From positions 2,524,936 to 2,588,935 of the forward strand of contig OZ244933.1 in assembly GCA_965222065.1 (NCBI GenBank): a stretch of DNA of 64,000 nt, given 5' to 3'. The position numbers and the translations under genes are program-made. Positions 36,140 through 45,257 of the stretch are shown here, one piece after another. Positions within the stretch are counted from its first letter, which is position 1; each line of letters starts with the position of its first letter. The DNA comes from GM7GCV1 sp965222065 (GTDB taxonomy: Bacteria > Pseudomonadota > Gammaproteobacteria > Pseudomonadales > GM7GCV1). Below the pieces are notes generated by a model that saw only the letters and a program-made list of their open reading frames with translations, did no database searches and was not told the origin of the DNA.

Positions 36140-36272
36140 TCATCCGACCGGCTTTGTCGGACGGATGAAGGCCAGAAATATGCGCGATGGCGCATATGGC
36201 AAGTTCTCCGTGAGCTCGTATTTGGCCATAAAGGTTTTTTATGTGAAGTGGGCCTTAGGGCCCATTTTTCGT
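36140..36272 (+). promoter_or_regulatory. rimP leader with alternative hairpins and intrinsic terminator
   Basis: Upstream of rimP lie two overlapping, mutually exclusive stems (TCATCCG 36140-36146 with CGGATGA 36162-36168; TCCGAC 36143-36148 with GTCGGA 36156-36161). A perfect ATGCGC-GATG-GCGCAT hairpin (36180-36195), a long-range TATGGC/GCCATA pair, and an intrinsic terminator TGGGCC-TTAG-GGCCCA-TTTTT (36249-36269) follow. A rimP leader attenuator is a known class in gammaproteobacteria; this fits it. Confidence 0.68.
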
Positions 36273-36313
36273 TTGTTTAAGACGAAAAAAATGTTGGTTC
36301 GAGGTCGACAGGT

Positions 36314-36769
36314 TTGGATAAAGAAGCAAAGATTTTTGAATTGCTTGAACCGACGGTAACAGCGCTTGATTGTCAGCTTTGGGGGATTGAGTACAGTGCC
36401 CAGGCAAAACACGCGACCCTGCGTATTTTTATCGACAAAAAAGGGGGCGTTGATATTGAGGACTGTGAACGTGTCAGCCGTCAGGTAAGTGGCATTCTGG
36501 ATGTAGAAGATCCGGTGGGTACCGCTTACACGCTGGAGGTATCGTCCCCCGGAATGGATCGACGTTTGTTCCGTCTTGAACAGTTTAAGGAATATGTTGG
36601 CAGCCTGGTAAAAATCAGGCTGCGTAGCAATTATGAAGGGCGCAGAAACTTTAAGGGCCGTCTGGCTGGAGTGGAAAATGATGAGATCGTTATCCAGCAA
36701 GACAACGAAGAGTACCTGTTTCCTTTTGAGTTACTGGATAAGGCACAGATAGTGCCCGAATTTAAGTAG
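36314..36769 (+). CDS. rimP: Ribosome maturation factor RimP
   Basis: A cytoplasmic 30S assembly factor. The 151 residues match the family length, with an N-terminal alpha/beta domain (CQLWGIEYSAQAKHATLRIFIDKKGGV, DCERVSRQVSG), the linker YTLEVSSPGMDRRLF and a C-terminal Sm-like barrel. The start codon is TTG with GAGG 9 nt upstream; there is no ATG that keeps the conserved N-terminus. nusA follows after 21 bp. Confidence 0.95.
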   Translation: MDKEAKIFELLEPTVTALDCQLWGIEYSAQAKHATLRIFIDKKGGVDIEDCERVSRQVSGILDVEDPVGTAYTLEVSSPGMDRRLFRLEQFKEYVGSLVKIRLRSNYEGRRNFKGRLAGVENDEIVIQQDNEEYLFPFELLDKAQIVPEFK

Positions 36770-36790
36770 TCAGAATTAGTGAGTTAATAA

Positions 36791-38290
36791 ATGGCTAAAG
36801 AAATACTTCTGGTCGCGGAAGCGGTATCAAACGAAAAAGGCGTTGAGCGCTCGGTTATATTTGAGGCGATCGAACATGCATTGGCGACCGCTACTCGCAA
36901 ACGCTATGACGATGTGGCAGATATTCGTGTGTCCATTAACCCGGCCGACGGTTCCTATGAGACATTTCGTCGATGGCTCGTGGTTGACGACAACTTTGAG
37001 GAGTTTGATAGCGCCTTGCACCTGTATGAAGACCAGGCGGAAGAGAAAGATTCGTCGCTGAAGCTGGGCGATTACTACGAAGAGCAGGTAGAAAATGCCG
37101 AGTTTGGTCGGATTGCAGCCCAAACGGCCAAGCAGGTCATAGTCCAGAAGGTAAGGGATGCCGAGCGCGAACAGATTGTGTCCCAGTTTGAGCATCGCGT
37201 TGGCGATCTTCTGTCGGGTACGGTCAAAAAAGTAACCCGCGATAACATCATTGTCGATCTGGGAAACAATGCCGAGGGTGTGTTGCCTAGGGATCAGCTG
37301 GTTGGCCGTGAAATTTTCCGCAATAACGATCGAATTCGTGCCGTGCTTGATCGAATTGACCGTGAAGGTCGAGGTCCGCAATTGATGCTGAGTCGTTCCA
37401 GTGCAGGCATGTTGACCAAGTTGTTTGAAATCGAGGTGCCCGAGATTGCCGAACAGGTAATCGAGATCCGCTCCGCGGCTCGTGACCCCGGGTCTCGTGC
37501 CAAGATCGCTGTAAAAACCAATGACCGTCGAATGGACCCTGTTGGTGCCTGTGTTGGTATGCGTGGCGCGAGAGTGCAGGCGGTGTCCAATGAGCTTGAT
37601 GGTGAGCGCGTGGATATCATCCTGTGGGACGATAATCCGGCCCAGTTGGTCATCAATGCCCTGGCACCCGCCGAAGTGGAATCAATCGTGGTAGATGAAG
37701 ATTCGCATACCATGGATGTCGCGGTAAAACAGGACAATCTGGCCCAGGCGATTGGCCGAGCCGGCCAGAATGTACGACTGGCATCAGAGCTCACGGGTTG
37801 GAATATCAACGTGATGAGCGAAGAAGAGGCTGAATCCAAGCAAATGGAAGAGGCTGGCCGATATGTTCAGAACTTCATGGATCGTCTCGGTGTGGACGAA
37901 GATGTGGCGACCGTCCTGGTTGAGGAAGGGTTTTCCAGTCTGGAAGAAGTGGCTTACGTGCCGCTGGAAGAAATGGCCGGAATCGAGGGATTTGATGAAG
38001 ATATTGCAGAGGAACTGCGTTCACGTGCAAAAGATGCGCTCTTGACCATGGCGCTGGCGAGCGAAGAGCAGCTGGAAGGTGGAGAACCGGATGCCACGCT
38101 GCTGGGTATGGAAGGCATGGATAAAGATACCGCACATGCACTGGCTGCGCAGGGCATTTGTTCCATGGAAGACCTGGCAGAACAGGCAATCGATGATTTG
38201 CTGGGAATTGAAGGTATAGATGAAGAGCGAGCCGGGCAGTTGATTTTGGCCGCCAGGGCGCCCTGGTTTGAACAGTCGGAGTCAGAGTAA
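36791..38290 (+). CDS. nusA: Transcription termination/antitermination factor NusA
   Basis: Binds RNA polymerase and modulates pausing, termination and antitermination. The 499 residues have an N-terminal polymerase-binding domain (1-130), S1 domain (about 135-200), KH1 and KH2 (about 230-345, with VGACVGMRGARVQAV and QAIGRAGQNVRLASEL), and two acidic C-terminal repeats (about 365-415 and 440-495) rich in Glu/Asp that bind the alpha CTD or lambda N in E. coli. Standard position between rimP and infB. Confidence 0.97.
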   Translation: MAKEILLVAEAVSNEKGVERSVIFEAIEHALATATRKRYDDVADIRVSINPADGSYETFRRWLVVDDNFEEFDSALHLYEDQAEEKDSSLKLGDYYEEQVENAEFGRIAAQTAKQVIVQKVRDAEREQIVSQFEHRVGDLLSGTVKKVTRDNIIVDLGNNAEGVLPRDQLVGREIFRNNDRIRAVLDRIDREGRGPQLMLSRSSAGMLTKLFEIEVPEIAEQVIEIRSAARDPGSRAKIAVKTNDRRMDPVGACVGMRGARVQAVSNELDGERVDIILWDDNPAQLVINALAPAEVESIVVDEDSHTMDVAVKQDNLAQAIGRAGQNVRLASELTGWNINVMSEEEAESKQMEEAGRYVQNFMDRLGVDEDVATVLVEEGFSSLEEVAYVPLEEMAGIEGFDEDIAEELRSRAKDALLTMALASEEQLEGGEPDATLLGMEGMDKDTAHALAAQGICSMEDLAEQAIDDLLGIEGIDEERAGQLILAARAPWFEQSESE

Positions 38291-38345
38291 TCAAGTTAAA
38301 GAAAGACCCAGGCATAGAGACAGAGCTCAAATTTCGGAGTAATCC

Positions 38346-41000
38346 ATGGCAGAAGTAACAGTTAGCGAATTAGCCAAAAGCGTCGGCACCTCGGAAGAGC
38401 GACTGCTGACCCAGATGAAAGAGGCTGGTTTGACACATAAATCGACAGACGCCCTTGTTTCCGATGAAGAGAAGCAGGTGCTGTTGGATTATCTGAAGAA
38501 CTTGCACGGTGCTGCTCCGCGCGACACCAAAAAGATCACGCTCAAGCGCAAAAAGGTAGAAACCCTTAAGACCGGTGCCACCACAGGCAAGAAAACGGTC
38601 AACGTTGAGGTGCGTAAAAAACGTACCTACGTTAAGCGTACAGATGATGAAATAAAGGCCCAGGCCGAAGCCGAGCAGGAAGCACAGCGATTGCGCGAAG
38701 AGGCTTCCAGATCCGCGACGACTGGCAAGGCCATTGATGATGCCGAACAGCGCCGTATTGCCGCACTGGAAGCGCGCCGTAAAGCGGAAGAAGAGGAAGT
38801 CGCTCGCCGTGAGGCAGAAGAAGCGAAAAAACGCGAAGCTGCCGAGACCAGGAAACGCGAAGCGGATGAGAAGTCCAAATCGTCCAAAGATCCTGTCAAG
38901 GAAGTAGTCGAGGCAGAAGTCGATGCGGAGGCCGCTGCGGTAGCTGCAGAGAAAACCCGTTCATCTGCGCCCAAGTCATCCAATAAAAAGGTTATTGAAG
39001 AGCCTGAAAAGGATGTCGATGGGCCTGTGTCCAGGAAGAAAGCTGGTCGCGGTCGTGCAAAAGTCAAGTCAGAGCACGATAGCAAGGACTGGAGCAAGCA
39101 CTCTCATCGTCCCCAGGACTTTTCCCTCCATGAAGACGAAGAGTTTGAAGCAGAAGAACGCGCGCGTGAACGCGCAGCTGAGGTAGCCAAAATTCGCGCC
39201 AAGAACAAGCACACCTTTAACAAGCCAACCGTTACCCAGGTTTATGACGTTGAGCTTCCTGAAACAATTGTTGTCAGCGAGCTGGCCCAGAAAATGGCCG
39301 TCAAGAGCGGTGAACTGGTCAAACAGCTCATGAAAATGGGCGAAATGGTAACCATCAACCAGTCCATCGACCAGGATACGGCTTCGTTGCTGGTCGAAGA
39401 AATGGGACACAATCCGGTACTGGTCTCGGACACGGAACTGGAAGACAAGCTGGTTGAACAAGTGAAGTCCAAAGTGACCGGTAAAGAGGTAGGGCGAGCA
39501 CCTATCGTGACGGTCATGGGCCATGTTGACCACGGCAAGACGTCCTTGCTGGATTACATACGTAAAAGCCAGGTAGCGTCCGGTGAAGCCGGCGGGATTA
39601 CCCAGCATATTGGCGCCTACAGTGTGACCACAGACCACGGCAAGATTACTTTCCTTGATACGCCCGGACACGCCGCGTTTACTGCGATGCGTGCCCGTGG
39701 AGCTAACTGTACGGATATTGTCATCCTGGTGGTTGCGGCCGATGACGGGGTGATGCCACAAACGGAAGAAGCCGTCCGTCATGCCAAGGCTGCCGGTGTT
39801 CCGATTATCGTGGCCGTCAATAAAATTGATAAGGAAGGCGCCGATCCTGATCGTGCCAAAAACGAACTTTCACAGCACGACGTCATTCCGGAAGACTGGG
39901 GTGGTGATGTGCAGTTTATCCCGGTATCAGCACATACCGGACAAGGTATCGAAGACCTTTTGGAAGCCGTTTCCCTTCAGGCGGAGCTGCTTGAACTCAA
40001 GGCTCCTTCCGAAGGCCCTGCCACCGGGGTTGTTGTTGAATCCCGTATGGAAAAGGGCCGGGGTGCTGTGTGCACAACCCTGGTACAAACAGGAACCCTG
40101 AGAAAAGGCGACATTCTTTTGGCCGGTGATTCCTTTGGCCGGGTTCGTGCCATGATGGATGAGACAGGTGCCCAGGTCTCTGAAGCCGGGCCGTCGGTTC
40201 CGGTGGAAATCCTGGGGCTTGATTCGGCTCCTAATGCAGGCGATGAATTTCTGGTGGTGCCCGATGAGCGCAAGGCACGTGAAGTCGCCGATTTCCGGCG
40301 CGATAAAGAGCGCCAGGAACGCCAGGAACGCCAGCGCAAGTTGAACCTGGAAAGCATGTTTGCCTCGATGGGAGAAGGGCAGGAGAAGAAAATCCTGTCT
40401 CTGGTCCTCAAATCAGATGTTCGTGGTTCCACAGAAGCTATCCAGGCCGCGTTACTGGATCTTGGTAACGACGAAGTCGGCGTCAATATGGTCACGGCGG
40501 GCGTTGGTGGTATCAATGAGTCCGATATCAACCTGGCGATGACCACGGGTTCCATCGTCCTGGGCTTTAATGTCCGTGCTGATTCCGGTGCCCGCAAGCT
40601 CGCAGAGCAGGAAGGGGTCGAAATTCGTTATTACAGCATCATCTATCAGCTGATTGATGAAGTGAAACAGGCCCTGTCCGGCATGCTTGATCCGGATGAG
40701 AAAGAAGAAATCGTCGGTATTGCGGAGGTTCGTGATGTCTTCCGTTCTCCCAAATATGGCGCCATTGCAGGTTGTATGGTGGTCGAAGGGTCGGTTTTCC
40801 GAAACAAGCCTATCCGGGTATTGCGGGACAATGTGGTGATCTACGAAGGAGAGCTGGAGTCTTTGCGTCGTTTCAAGGATGACGTCAACGAAGTACGCAA
40901 CAATATGGAATGTGGTATCGGTGTGAAGGATTACAACGACGTTCAGCCAGGCGACCAGATTGAAGTATTTGACGTGGTCAAGGTTGAGCGTTCACTGTAA
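38346..41000 (+). CDS. infB: Translation initiation factor IF-2
   Basis: A GTPase that delivers fMet-tRNA to the 30S subunit. The 884 residues have a small N-terminal IF2N domain (VTVSELAKSVGTSEERLL), a long Lys/Glu/Ala-rich linker (about 60-300) and a second IF2N. The G domain has GHVDHGKTS near 391, DTPGHAAF and NKIDKEGADPDR; domains II to IV end in FDVVKVERSL. Internal starts that give shorter isoforms in E. coli are possible but not assignable here. Long minus-strand reading frames across it are shadows of the biased linker. Confidence 0.97.
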   Translation: MAEVTVSELAKSVGTSEERLLTQMKEAGLTHKSTDALVSDEEKQVLLDYLKNLHGAAPRDTKKITLKRKKVETLKTGATTGKKTVNVEVRKKRTYVKRTDDEIKAQAEAEQEAQRLREEASRSATTGKAIDDAEQRRIAALEARRKAEEEEVARREAEEAKKREAAETRKREADEKSKSSKDPVKEVVEAEVDAEAAAVAAEKTRSSAPKSSNKKVIEEPEKDVDGPVSRKKAGRGRAKVKSEHDSKDWSKHSHRPQDFSLHEDEEFEAEERARERAAEVAKIRAKNKHTFNKPTVTQVYDVELPETIVVSELAQKMAVKSGELVKQLMKMGEMVTINQSIDQDTASLLVEEMGHNPVLVSDTELEDKLVEQVKSKVTGKEVGRAPIVTVMGHVDHGKTSLLDYIRKSQVASGEAGGITQHIGAYSVTTDHGKITFLDTPGHAAFTAMRARGANCTDIVILVVAADDGVMPQTEEAVRHAKAAGVPIIVAVNKIDKEGADPDRAKNELSQHDVIPEDWGGDVQFIPVSAHTGQGIEDLLEAVSLQAELLELKAPSEGPATGVVVESRMEKGRGAVCTTLVQTGTLRKGDILLAGDSFGRVRAMMDETGAQVSEAGPSVPVEILGLDSAPNAGDEFLVVPDERKAREVADFRRDKERQERQERQRKLNLESMFASMGEGQEKKILSLVLKSDVRGSTEAIQAALLDLGNDEVGVNMVTAGVGGINESDINLAMTTGSIVLGFNVRADSGARKLAEQEGVEIRYYSIIYQLIDEVKQALSGMLDPDEKEEIVGIAEVRDVFRSPKYGAIAGCMVVEGSVFRNKPIRVLRDNVVIYEGELESLRRFKDDVNEVRNNMECGIGVKDYNDVQPGDQIEVFDVVKVERSL

Positions 41001-41020
41001 TTTGGTGGATCGCATAACGG

Positions 41021-41413
41021 ATGTCACGAGAGTTTAGTCGCACAGACCGTGTCGCCGACGCTTTGCAAAAGGCGTTGGCCGTCATCATCCAGAATGAATT
41101 GCGCGATCCACGCATTGGCATGGTGAGTGTCAATGCAGTGGAAGTATCCCGCGATCTTGCCCATGCCAAAGTGTTTGTCACCTTTGTCGATAATCCAAAA
41201 AATTGCCCGCCCGATGAGCGAGTGGCCATTTTGAACAAGGTTAGCGGATTTCTTCGGAGTGCCCTGGGGAAGGACATCCAGATGCGAACGATTCCCCAGC
41301 TAAGGTTTGTTTTTGATGAAACCATCTATAAAGCCCAGGAAATCTCGGATTTAATCTCCAAAGCCAGGAAATCCGACGAAGACAAGCGTAAGAAATCCGA
41401 CGAAGACTTCTAG
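41021..41413 (+). CDS. rbfA: Ribosome-binding factor A
   Basis: A cold-shock 30S maturation factor with a KH-like fold. The 130 residues begin REFSRTDRVADALQKALAVIIQNELRDPRIG and include VSVNAVEVSRDLAHAKVFVTF and IPQLRFVFDETIYKA, all typical. The Lys/Asp/Glu-rich C-terminus has a repeat of KKSDEDF-type residues. Between infB (20 bp) and truB (11 bp). Confidence 0.96.
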   Translation: MSREFSRTDRVADALQKALAVIIQNELRDPRIGMVSVNAVEVSRDLAHAKVFVTFVDNPKNCPPDERVAILNKVSGFLRSALGKDIQMRTIPQLRFVFDETIYKAQEISDLISKARKSDEDKRKKSDEDF

Positions 41414-41424
41414 AAGGCGAATCA

Positions 41425-42387
41425 TTGGCGCGCAGAAAAAAAGGCCGGCCACTCAGTGCGGTCTTTATCCTCGACAAGCCGGCCGGCTTGAGTTCCAACA
41501 CAGCATTACAACGGGTCAGGCGTTTATTTGATGCCCAAAAAGCCGGCCATACGGGCAGTCTTGACCCGATGGCAACTGGCGTCTTGCCTGTCTGCTTTGG
41601 GGAGTCCACCAAATTCACCCAATGGGGCCTGGATGCTGACAAGGAATATATCGCGCGAGTCCGGCTTGGTGTGACCACCCGCACGGGTGATGCCGAGGGC
41701 GAGATCCTGGGAGAGACGGACGCCGGGCACATAGTGCTTCAGGATATAGAAAATGTCCTGGAACAATTCCGCGGCCAGATTGAGCAGATTCCTTCGATGT
41801 TTTCCGCCCTCAAATATAAGGGTACGCCACTCTATGAGCTTGCCCGTAAAGGTGTAGAGGTAGAGCGCGAGCCCAGAAGCGTCAACATCTATCACCTTTC
41901 AGTGACGGATTTTCAGCAAGGCGAATACACGGAGTTTGACTTGCAGGTCAAATGCAGCAAGGGAACCTATGTGCGCACATTGGCTGAGGACATAGGACTC
42001 GCTTTGGGCGTTGGCGCGCATCTGGTGGCACTGCGACGAACGGCTGCGGGGCCTTTTACCCTAGATATGGCGAGAACCCTGGACGAATTAAGCCAGTTAC
42101 GTGGCGATAACGGGCCTGAAACGCTCGACTCTTTCCTGCTTCCGGTCGATGCCACTATTGAGCATCTTCCACGAGTAAATATTGACGAGCGATCAGCCGA
42201 ATTTTTCTATATGGGTCAGGCAGTTATGGTCCCGGGAATCTATAAAATTTCCGCATCTGAAGGCTCGCGTTTTGTTGAAGAAACCGATATAGTGCGCGTC
42301 GTTTCCGACTCGGGAGATTTTCTCGGGGTTGGGGAAGTGACCGATGACTCCCAGGTTCAACCCAAACGAGTTGTGGTCAGACAATGA
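41425..42387 (+). CDS. truB: tRNA pseudouridine-55 synthase TruB
   Basis: Makes the universal pseudouridine in the T loop of tRNA. The 320 residues carry FILDKPAGLSSN, the catalytic-Asp motif GHTGSLDPMATGVLPVCFG, the SALKYKGTPLYELARKG segment, CSKGTYVRTLAEDIG, and a C-terminal PUA-like domain. The start codon is TTG (41425) behind AAGG; no closer ATG keeps the conserved N-terminus. In the order rbfA-truB-rpsO. Confidence 0.95.
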   Translation: MARRKKGRPLSAVFILDKPAGLSSNTALQRVRRLFDAQKAGHTGSLDPMATGVLPVCFGESTKFTQWGLDADKEYIARVRLGVTTRTGDAEGEILGETDAGHIVLQDIENVLEQFRGQIEQIPSMFSALKYKGTPLYELARKGVEVEREPRSVNIYHLSVTDFQQGEYTEFDLQVKCSKGTYVRTLAEDIGLALGVGAHLVALRRTAAGPFTLDMARTLDELSQLRGDNGPETLDSFLLPVDATIEHLPRVNIDERSAEFFYMGQAVMVPGIYKISASEGSRFVEETDIVRVVSDSGDFLGVGEVTDDSQVQPKRVVVRQ

Positions 42388-42511
42388 ATTTGATGATTTT
42401 GGCCTTGTCCAGAATCATCTTTAACCAGAAGAGACCATAGCGTCTCATGAAAGCGGCCTGTAAATATGCACGGGTCTGCTCGATTAACAGGCATATTCTT
42501 AGGAGACTAAC
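42388..42511 (+). promoter_or_regulatory. rpsO leader
   Basis: The 124-bp gap before rpsO contains a GAGAC-CATAGC-GTCTC hairpin (42431-42446) and AGGAG 8 nt before the ATG. In E. coli S15 represses its own translation through the rpsO leader; a similar role here is inference. A promoter was not pinned down. Confidence 0.4.
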
Positions 42512-42781
42512 ATGGCACTTAGTGCAGCTGAAAAAACAGCAATCGTAAAAGAGTTTGGTGGTAGCGAAGCCAACACAGGCTCGACCGAAGTACAGGTCGC
42601 TCTGCTTACCGCAAATATCAACAAACTGCAGTCACACTTTAAAGACAACGACAAAGACCACCATTCCCGTCGTGGAATGATCCGCATGGTAAACCAGCGT
42701 CGCAAGTTGCTGGCGTATCTGAAAACCAAGGATCTCGATGGTTATAGCGAACTGATCAAAAAACTCGGTCTGCGTCGATAA
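42512..42781 (+). CDS. rpsO: 30S ribosomal protein S15
   Basis: The 89-residue S15 primary-binding protein of the small subunit, contacting helices 20-22 of 16S rRNA. It has the standard length and the conserved GSTEVQVALLTANINKL, HKDNDKDHHSRRG-like segment (DNDKDHHSRRGMIRMVNQRRKLL) and C-terminal LKKLGLRR-like end. Between truB and pnp as usual. Confidence 0.98.
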   Translation: MALSAAEKTAIVKEFGGSEANTGSTEVQVALLTANINKLQSHFKDNDKDHHSRRGMIRMVNQRRKLLAYLKTKDLDGYSELIKKLGLRR

Positions 42782-42791
42782 ACTGCAGTAT

Positions 42792-42812
42792 GGCCCGCTG
42801 ATGCGGGCCTTT
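42792..42812 (+). terminator. rpsO-pnp intergenic hairpin
   Basis: GGCCCGC-TGAT-GCGGGCC followed by only TTT. A weak terminator or processing site between rpsO and pnp, as in other species where the two are only partly co-expressed. Confidence 0.7.
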
Positions 42813-42838
42813 GTCGTTTTTAGTAATAGGAAAAAATA

Positions 42839-45175
42839 GTGAATCCAATAGTTAAACAATTTGAATACGGTGGGCAAACCGTGACGCTCGAGACCGGGCG
42901 CATTGCTCGCCAGGCGACAGGCGCCGTGCTGGCGACCATGGGTAAGACTTCTGTTCTGGCTACCGTTGTTGGTGCCAAGGAAGCCAAGCCTGATGTCGAT
43001 TTCTTCCCGTTGATGGTTTTGTATCAGGAAAAAGCCTATTCCGCGGGCAAAATCCCCGGTGGCTTCTTTAAACGTGAAGGTCGCCCCTCCGAGAAAGAAA
43101 CCCTGACCTCCCGTCTTATTGACCGTCCTATCCGTCCACTTTTCCCGGACGGCTTCAAAAATGAAGTACAGGTCGTTTTGACTGTGATGTCATCGGAAAA
43201 AGATGTGGATCCGGATATATGCGCCATGATTGGTGCCTCAGCGGCCCTGGCGATCTCCGGGATTCCTTTTAATGGTCCTATTGGTGGTGCACGCGTTGGT
43301 TTTAACCAGGGAAGAGGCTATTTGCTGAATCCTTCTTATGCCGATCTGCAAACCTCCGAGCTGGACATGGTTGTGGCCGGTACGGATGACGCTGTATTGA
43401 TGGTGGAATCCGAAGCAAACGAACTTCCTGAAGATATCATGCTTGGTGCTGTCTTGTACGCGCATCAGGAAATGCAGGCGGTTATCCAGGCCGTGAATGA
43501 GCTGGCAGCAGATGCTGGCAAGCCACGCTGGGACTGGCAACCCGAAGCCGTTAATGAAGAACTGGAAGCATCGGTAGCGGCGCAAGCCAAAGATGCCCTG
43601 ACGGCTGCTTACCAGATCACAGATAAACAAGAGCGCGTTGCTGCTATTTCTGCAGCCAAAACAGCGACTCTGGAAGCACTGGTTACTGAAGAAGGTCCGG
43701 AAGAAGGTGAAATTAATGACCTTCTGAAAAAGCTGGAAAAGAAAATTGTACGTGGCCGTGTAATTGCCGGTGAGCCTCGCATTGATGGTCGTGACAATAA
43801 AACTGTGCGACCTATTGCCGTGGAAGTTGGCGTTCTGCCAATGGTTCATGGTTCGGCACTTTTTACCCGTGGTGAAACCCAGGCCATTGTTGCGGCAACA
43901 CTGGGCGCCCAGCGCGACTCCCAAATCATCGATGCACTGGAAGGCGAGCGCAAAGATCCATTCATGCTGCACTACAATTTCCCTCCCTATTCGGTTGGTG
44001 AGTGTGGCCGTATGGGCACGCCGGGCCGTCGTGAGATTGGTCACGGGCGTCTGGCTCGTCGCGGTGTGGCTGCCATGCTGCCAAGCCAGGATGATTTCCC
44101 CTACGCCATTCGTGTGGTATCTGAAATCACGGAATCCAACGGCTCAAGCTCCATGGCTTCGGTTTGTGGTACCAGTCTGGCCCTGATGGACGCCGGTGTT
44201 CCCCTGAAAGCCCCAGTTGCCGGTATTGCGATGGGTCTGGTTAAGGAAGACGAAGGCTTTGCCGTACTGACAGATATCCTTGGTGACGAGGATCATCTGG
44301 GCGATATGGACTTTAAGGTTGCCGGGACGGCTTCAGGTGTCACTGCCCTGCAGATGGATATCAAAATTGAAGGCATCACCCAGGAAATCATGGAAATTGC
44401 CCTGGAACAGGCCCAGGCGGCCCGTCTTCATATCCTTGGTGAAATGAACAAGGTCATTGATGCCGGCCGTGCAGAGGTCTCTGACAATGCGCCACGCATG
44501 AAGACATTCAAAATCGACCAGGACAAAATCCGTGATGTTATTGGTAAAGGCGGGGCGACAATTCGCGCGCTTACCGAAGAAACGGGCGCGACCATCGATA
44601 TTGAAGATGATGGCACAATCAAGATTTACGCGACTGAAGCCAGCTCCCTGGCAGACGCCGTTTATCGCATCGAAATGATTTGCGCCGAGCCCGAGGCTGG
44701 CGTGGTTTACGATGGCAAGATTACCCGTATTGTTGATTTTGGTGCCTTTGTTGAAATCATGCCGGGCACAGAAGGGCTGCTGCATATCAGCCAGATAGCG
44801 CCTGAGCGAGTTGAGAAAGTGACCGACTATCTTCAGGAAGGGCAGGAAGTACGCGTTAAATGTCTTGAAGTTGATCAGCGAGGTCGTATCAAGCTTTCCA
44901 TTAAAGAGCTTACTGCTGAGGAAGCCGCCCAATCCGGTGACGAATCAGAAGCAGAGCCGGCCCCTGTCGCCGAGCAGGCTGAGGCTGTTGAGCCTGCGCC
45001 AGTTGTTGAAGAACCAGCTCCTGCAGAGGAACCCGCTCCGGAAGAACAAGCTTCTGATGCGGATGAATCGGAGGAGCCTGCAGAGGAACCAAAGCCGTTC
45101 GAGCCTGAAATTACCCAGGAAATCGAAACGGAAGAGTCTTCTGACAAAGAAGAGGAGAACAAGACTGGCGCCTAG
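42839..45175 (+). CDS. pnp: Polynucleotide phosphorylase
   Basis: A 3'-5' phosphorolytic exoribonuclease and degradosome partner. At 778 residues it is longer than E. coli PNPase (711). It has a first RNase PH domain (about 1-145), an alpha-helical domain, a second RNase PH domain (about 310-545, with SRRGDSQ-like GAQRDSQIID), KH (about 555-615, VIGKGGATIRALTEETGATIDI) and S1 (about 620-692). After S1 comes an 85-residue Glu/Pro/Ala-rich tail, an acidic disordered extension. The start is GTG at 42839 after AATAGGA. A terminator follows. Confidence 0.97.
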   Translation: MNPIVKQFEYGGQTVTLETGRIARQATGAVLATMGKTSVLATVVGAKEAKPDVDFFPLMVLYQEKAYSAGKIPGGFFKREGRPSEKETLTSRLIDRPIRPLFPDGFKNEVQVVLTVMSSEKDVDPDICAMIGASAALAISGIPFNGPIGGARVGFNQGRGYLLNPSYADLQTSELDMVVAGTDDAVLMVESEANELPEDIMLGAVLYAHQEMQAVIQAVNELAADAGKPRWDWQPEAVNEELEASVAAQAKDALTAAYQITDKQERVAAISAAKTATLEALVTEEGPEEGEINDLLKKLEKKIVRGRVIAGEPRIDGRDNKTVRPIAVEVGVLPMVHGSALFTRGETQAIVAATLGAQRDSQIIDALEGERKDPFMLHYNFPPYSVGECGRMGTPGRREIGHGRLARRGVAAMLPSQDDFPYAIRVVSEITESNGSSSMASVCGTSLALMDAGVPLKAPVAGIAMGLVKEDEGFAVLTDILGDEDHLGDMDFKVAGTASGVTALQMDIKIEGITQEIMEIALEQAQAARLHILGEMNKVIDAGRAEVSDNAPRMKTFKIDQDKIRDVIGKGGATIRALTEETGATIDIEDDGTIKIYATEASSLADAVYRIEMICAEPEAGVVYDGKITRIVDFGAFVEIMPGTEGLLHISQIAPERVEKVTDYLQEGQEVRVKCLEVDQRGRIKLSIKELTAEEAAQSGDESEAEPAPVAEQAEAVEPAPVVEEPAPAEEPAPEEQASDADESEEPAEEPKPFEPEITQEIETEESSDKEEENKTGA

Positions 45176-45192
45176 GCCAGATCTTGCTCGCC

Positions 45193-45222
45193 AAAAAAGC
45201 CCTGTTTAATCAGGGCTTTTTT
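45193..45222 (+). terminator. Terminator of pnp
   Basis: AAAAAAGCCCTG-TTTAAT-CAGGGCTTTTTT, a perfect stem with symmetric A/T runs, 17 bp after the pnp stop. Confidence 0.92.
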
Positions 45223-45257
45223 GGTTATGGGGCACCTATAAATTTATAGAGAAGGCC

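Noticed and set aside
38627..39097. Ser/Ala-rich minus-strand frame opposite infB
   Set aside because: Mirror of the Lys/Glu/Ala-rich IF-2 linker; low-complexity artefact.
43238..44044. 268-codon minus-strand frame opposite pnp
   Set aside because: Antisense to conserved PNPase domains, no family resemblance.
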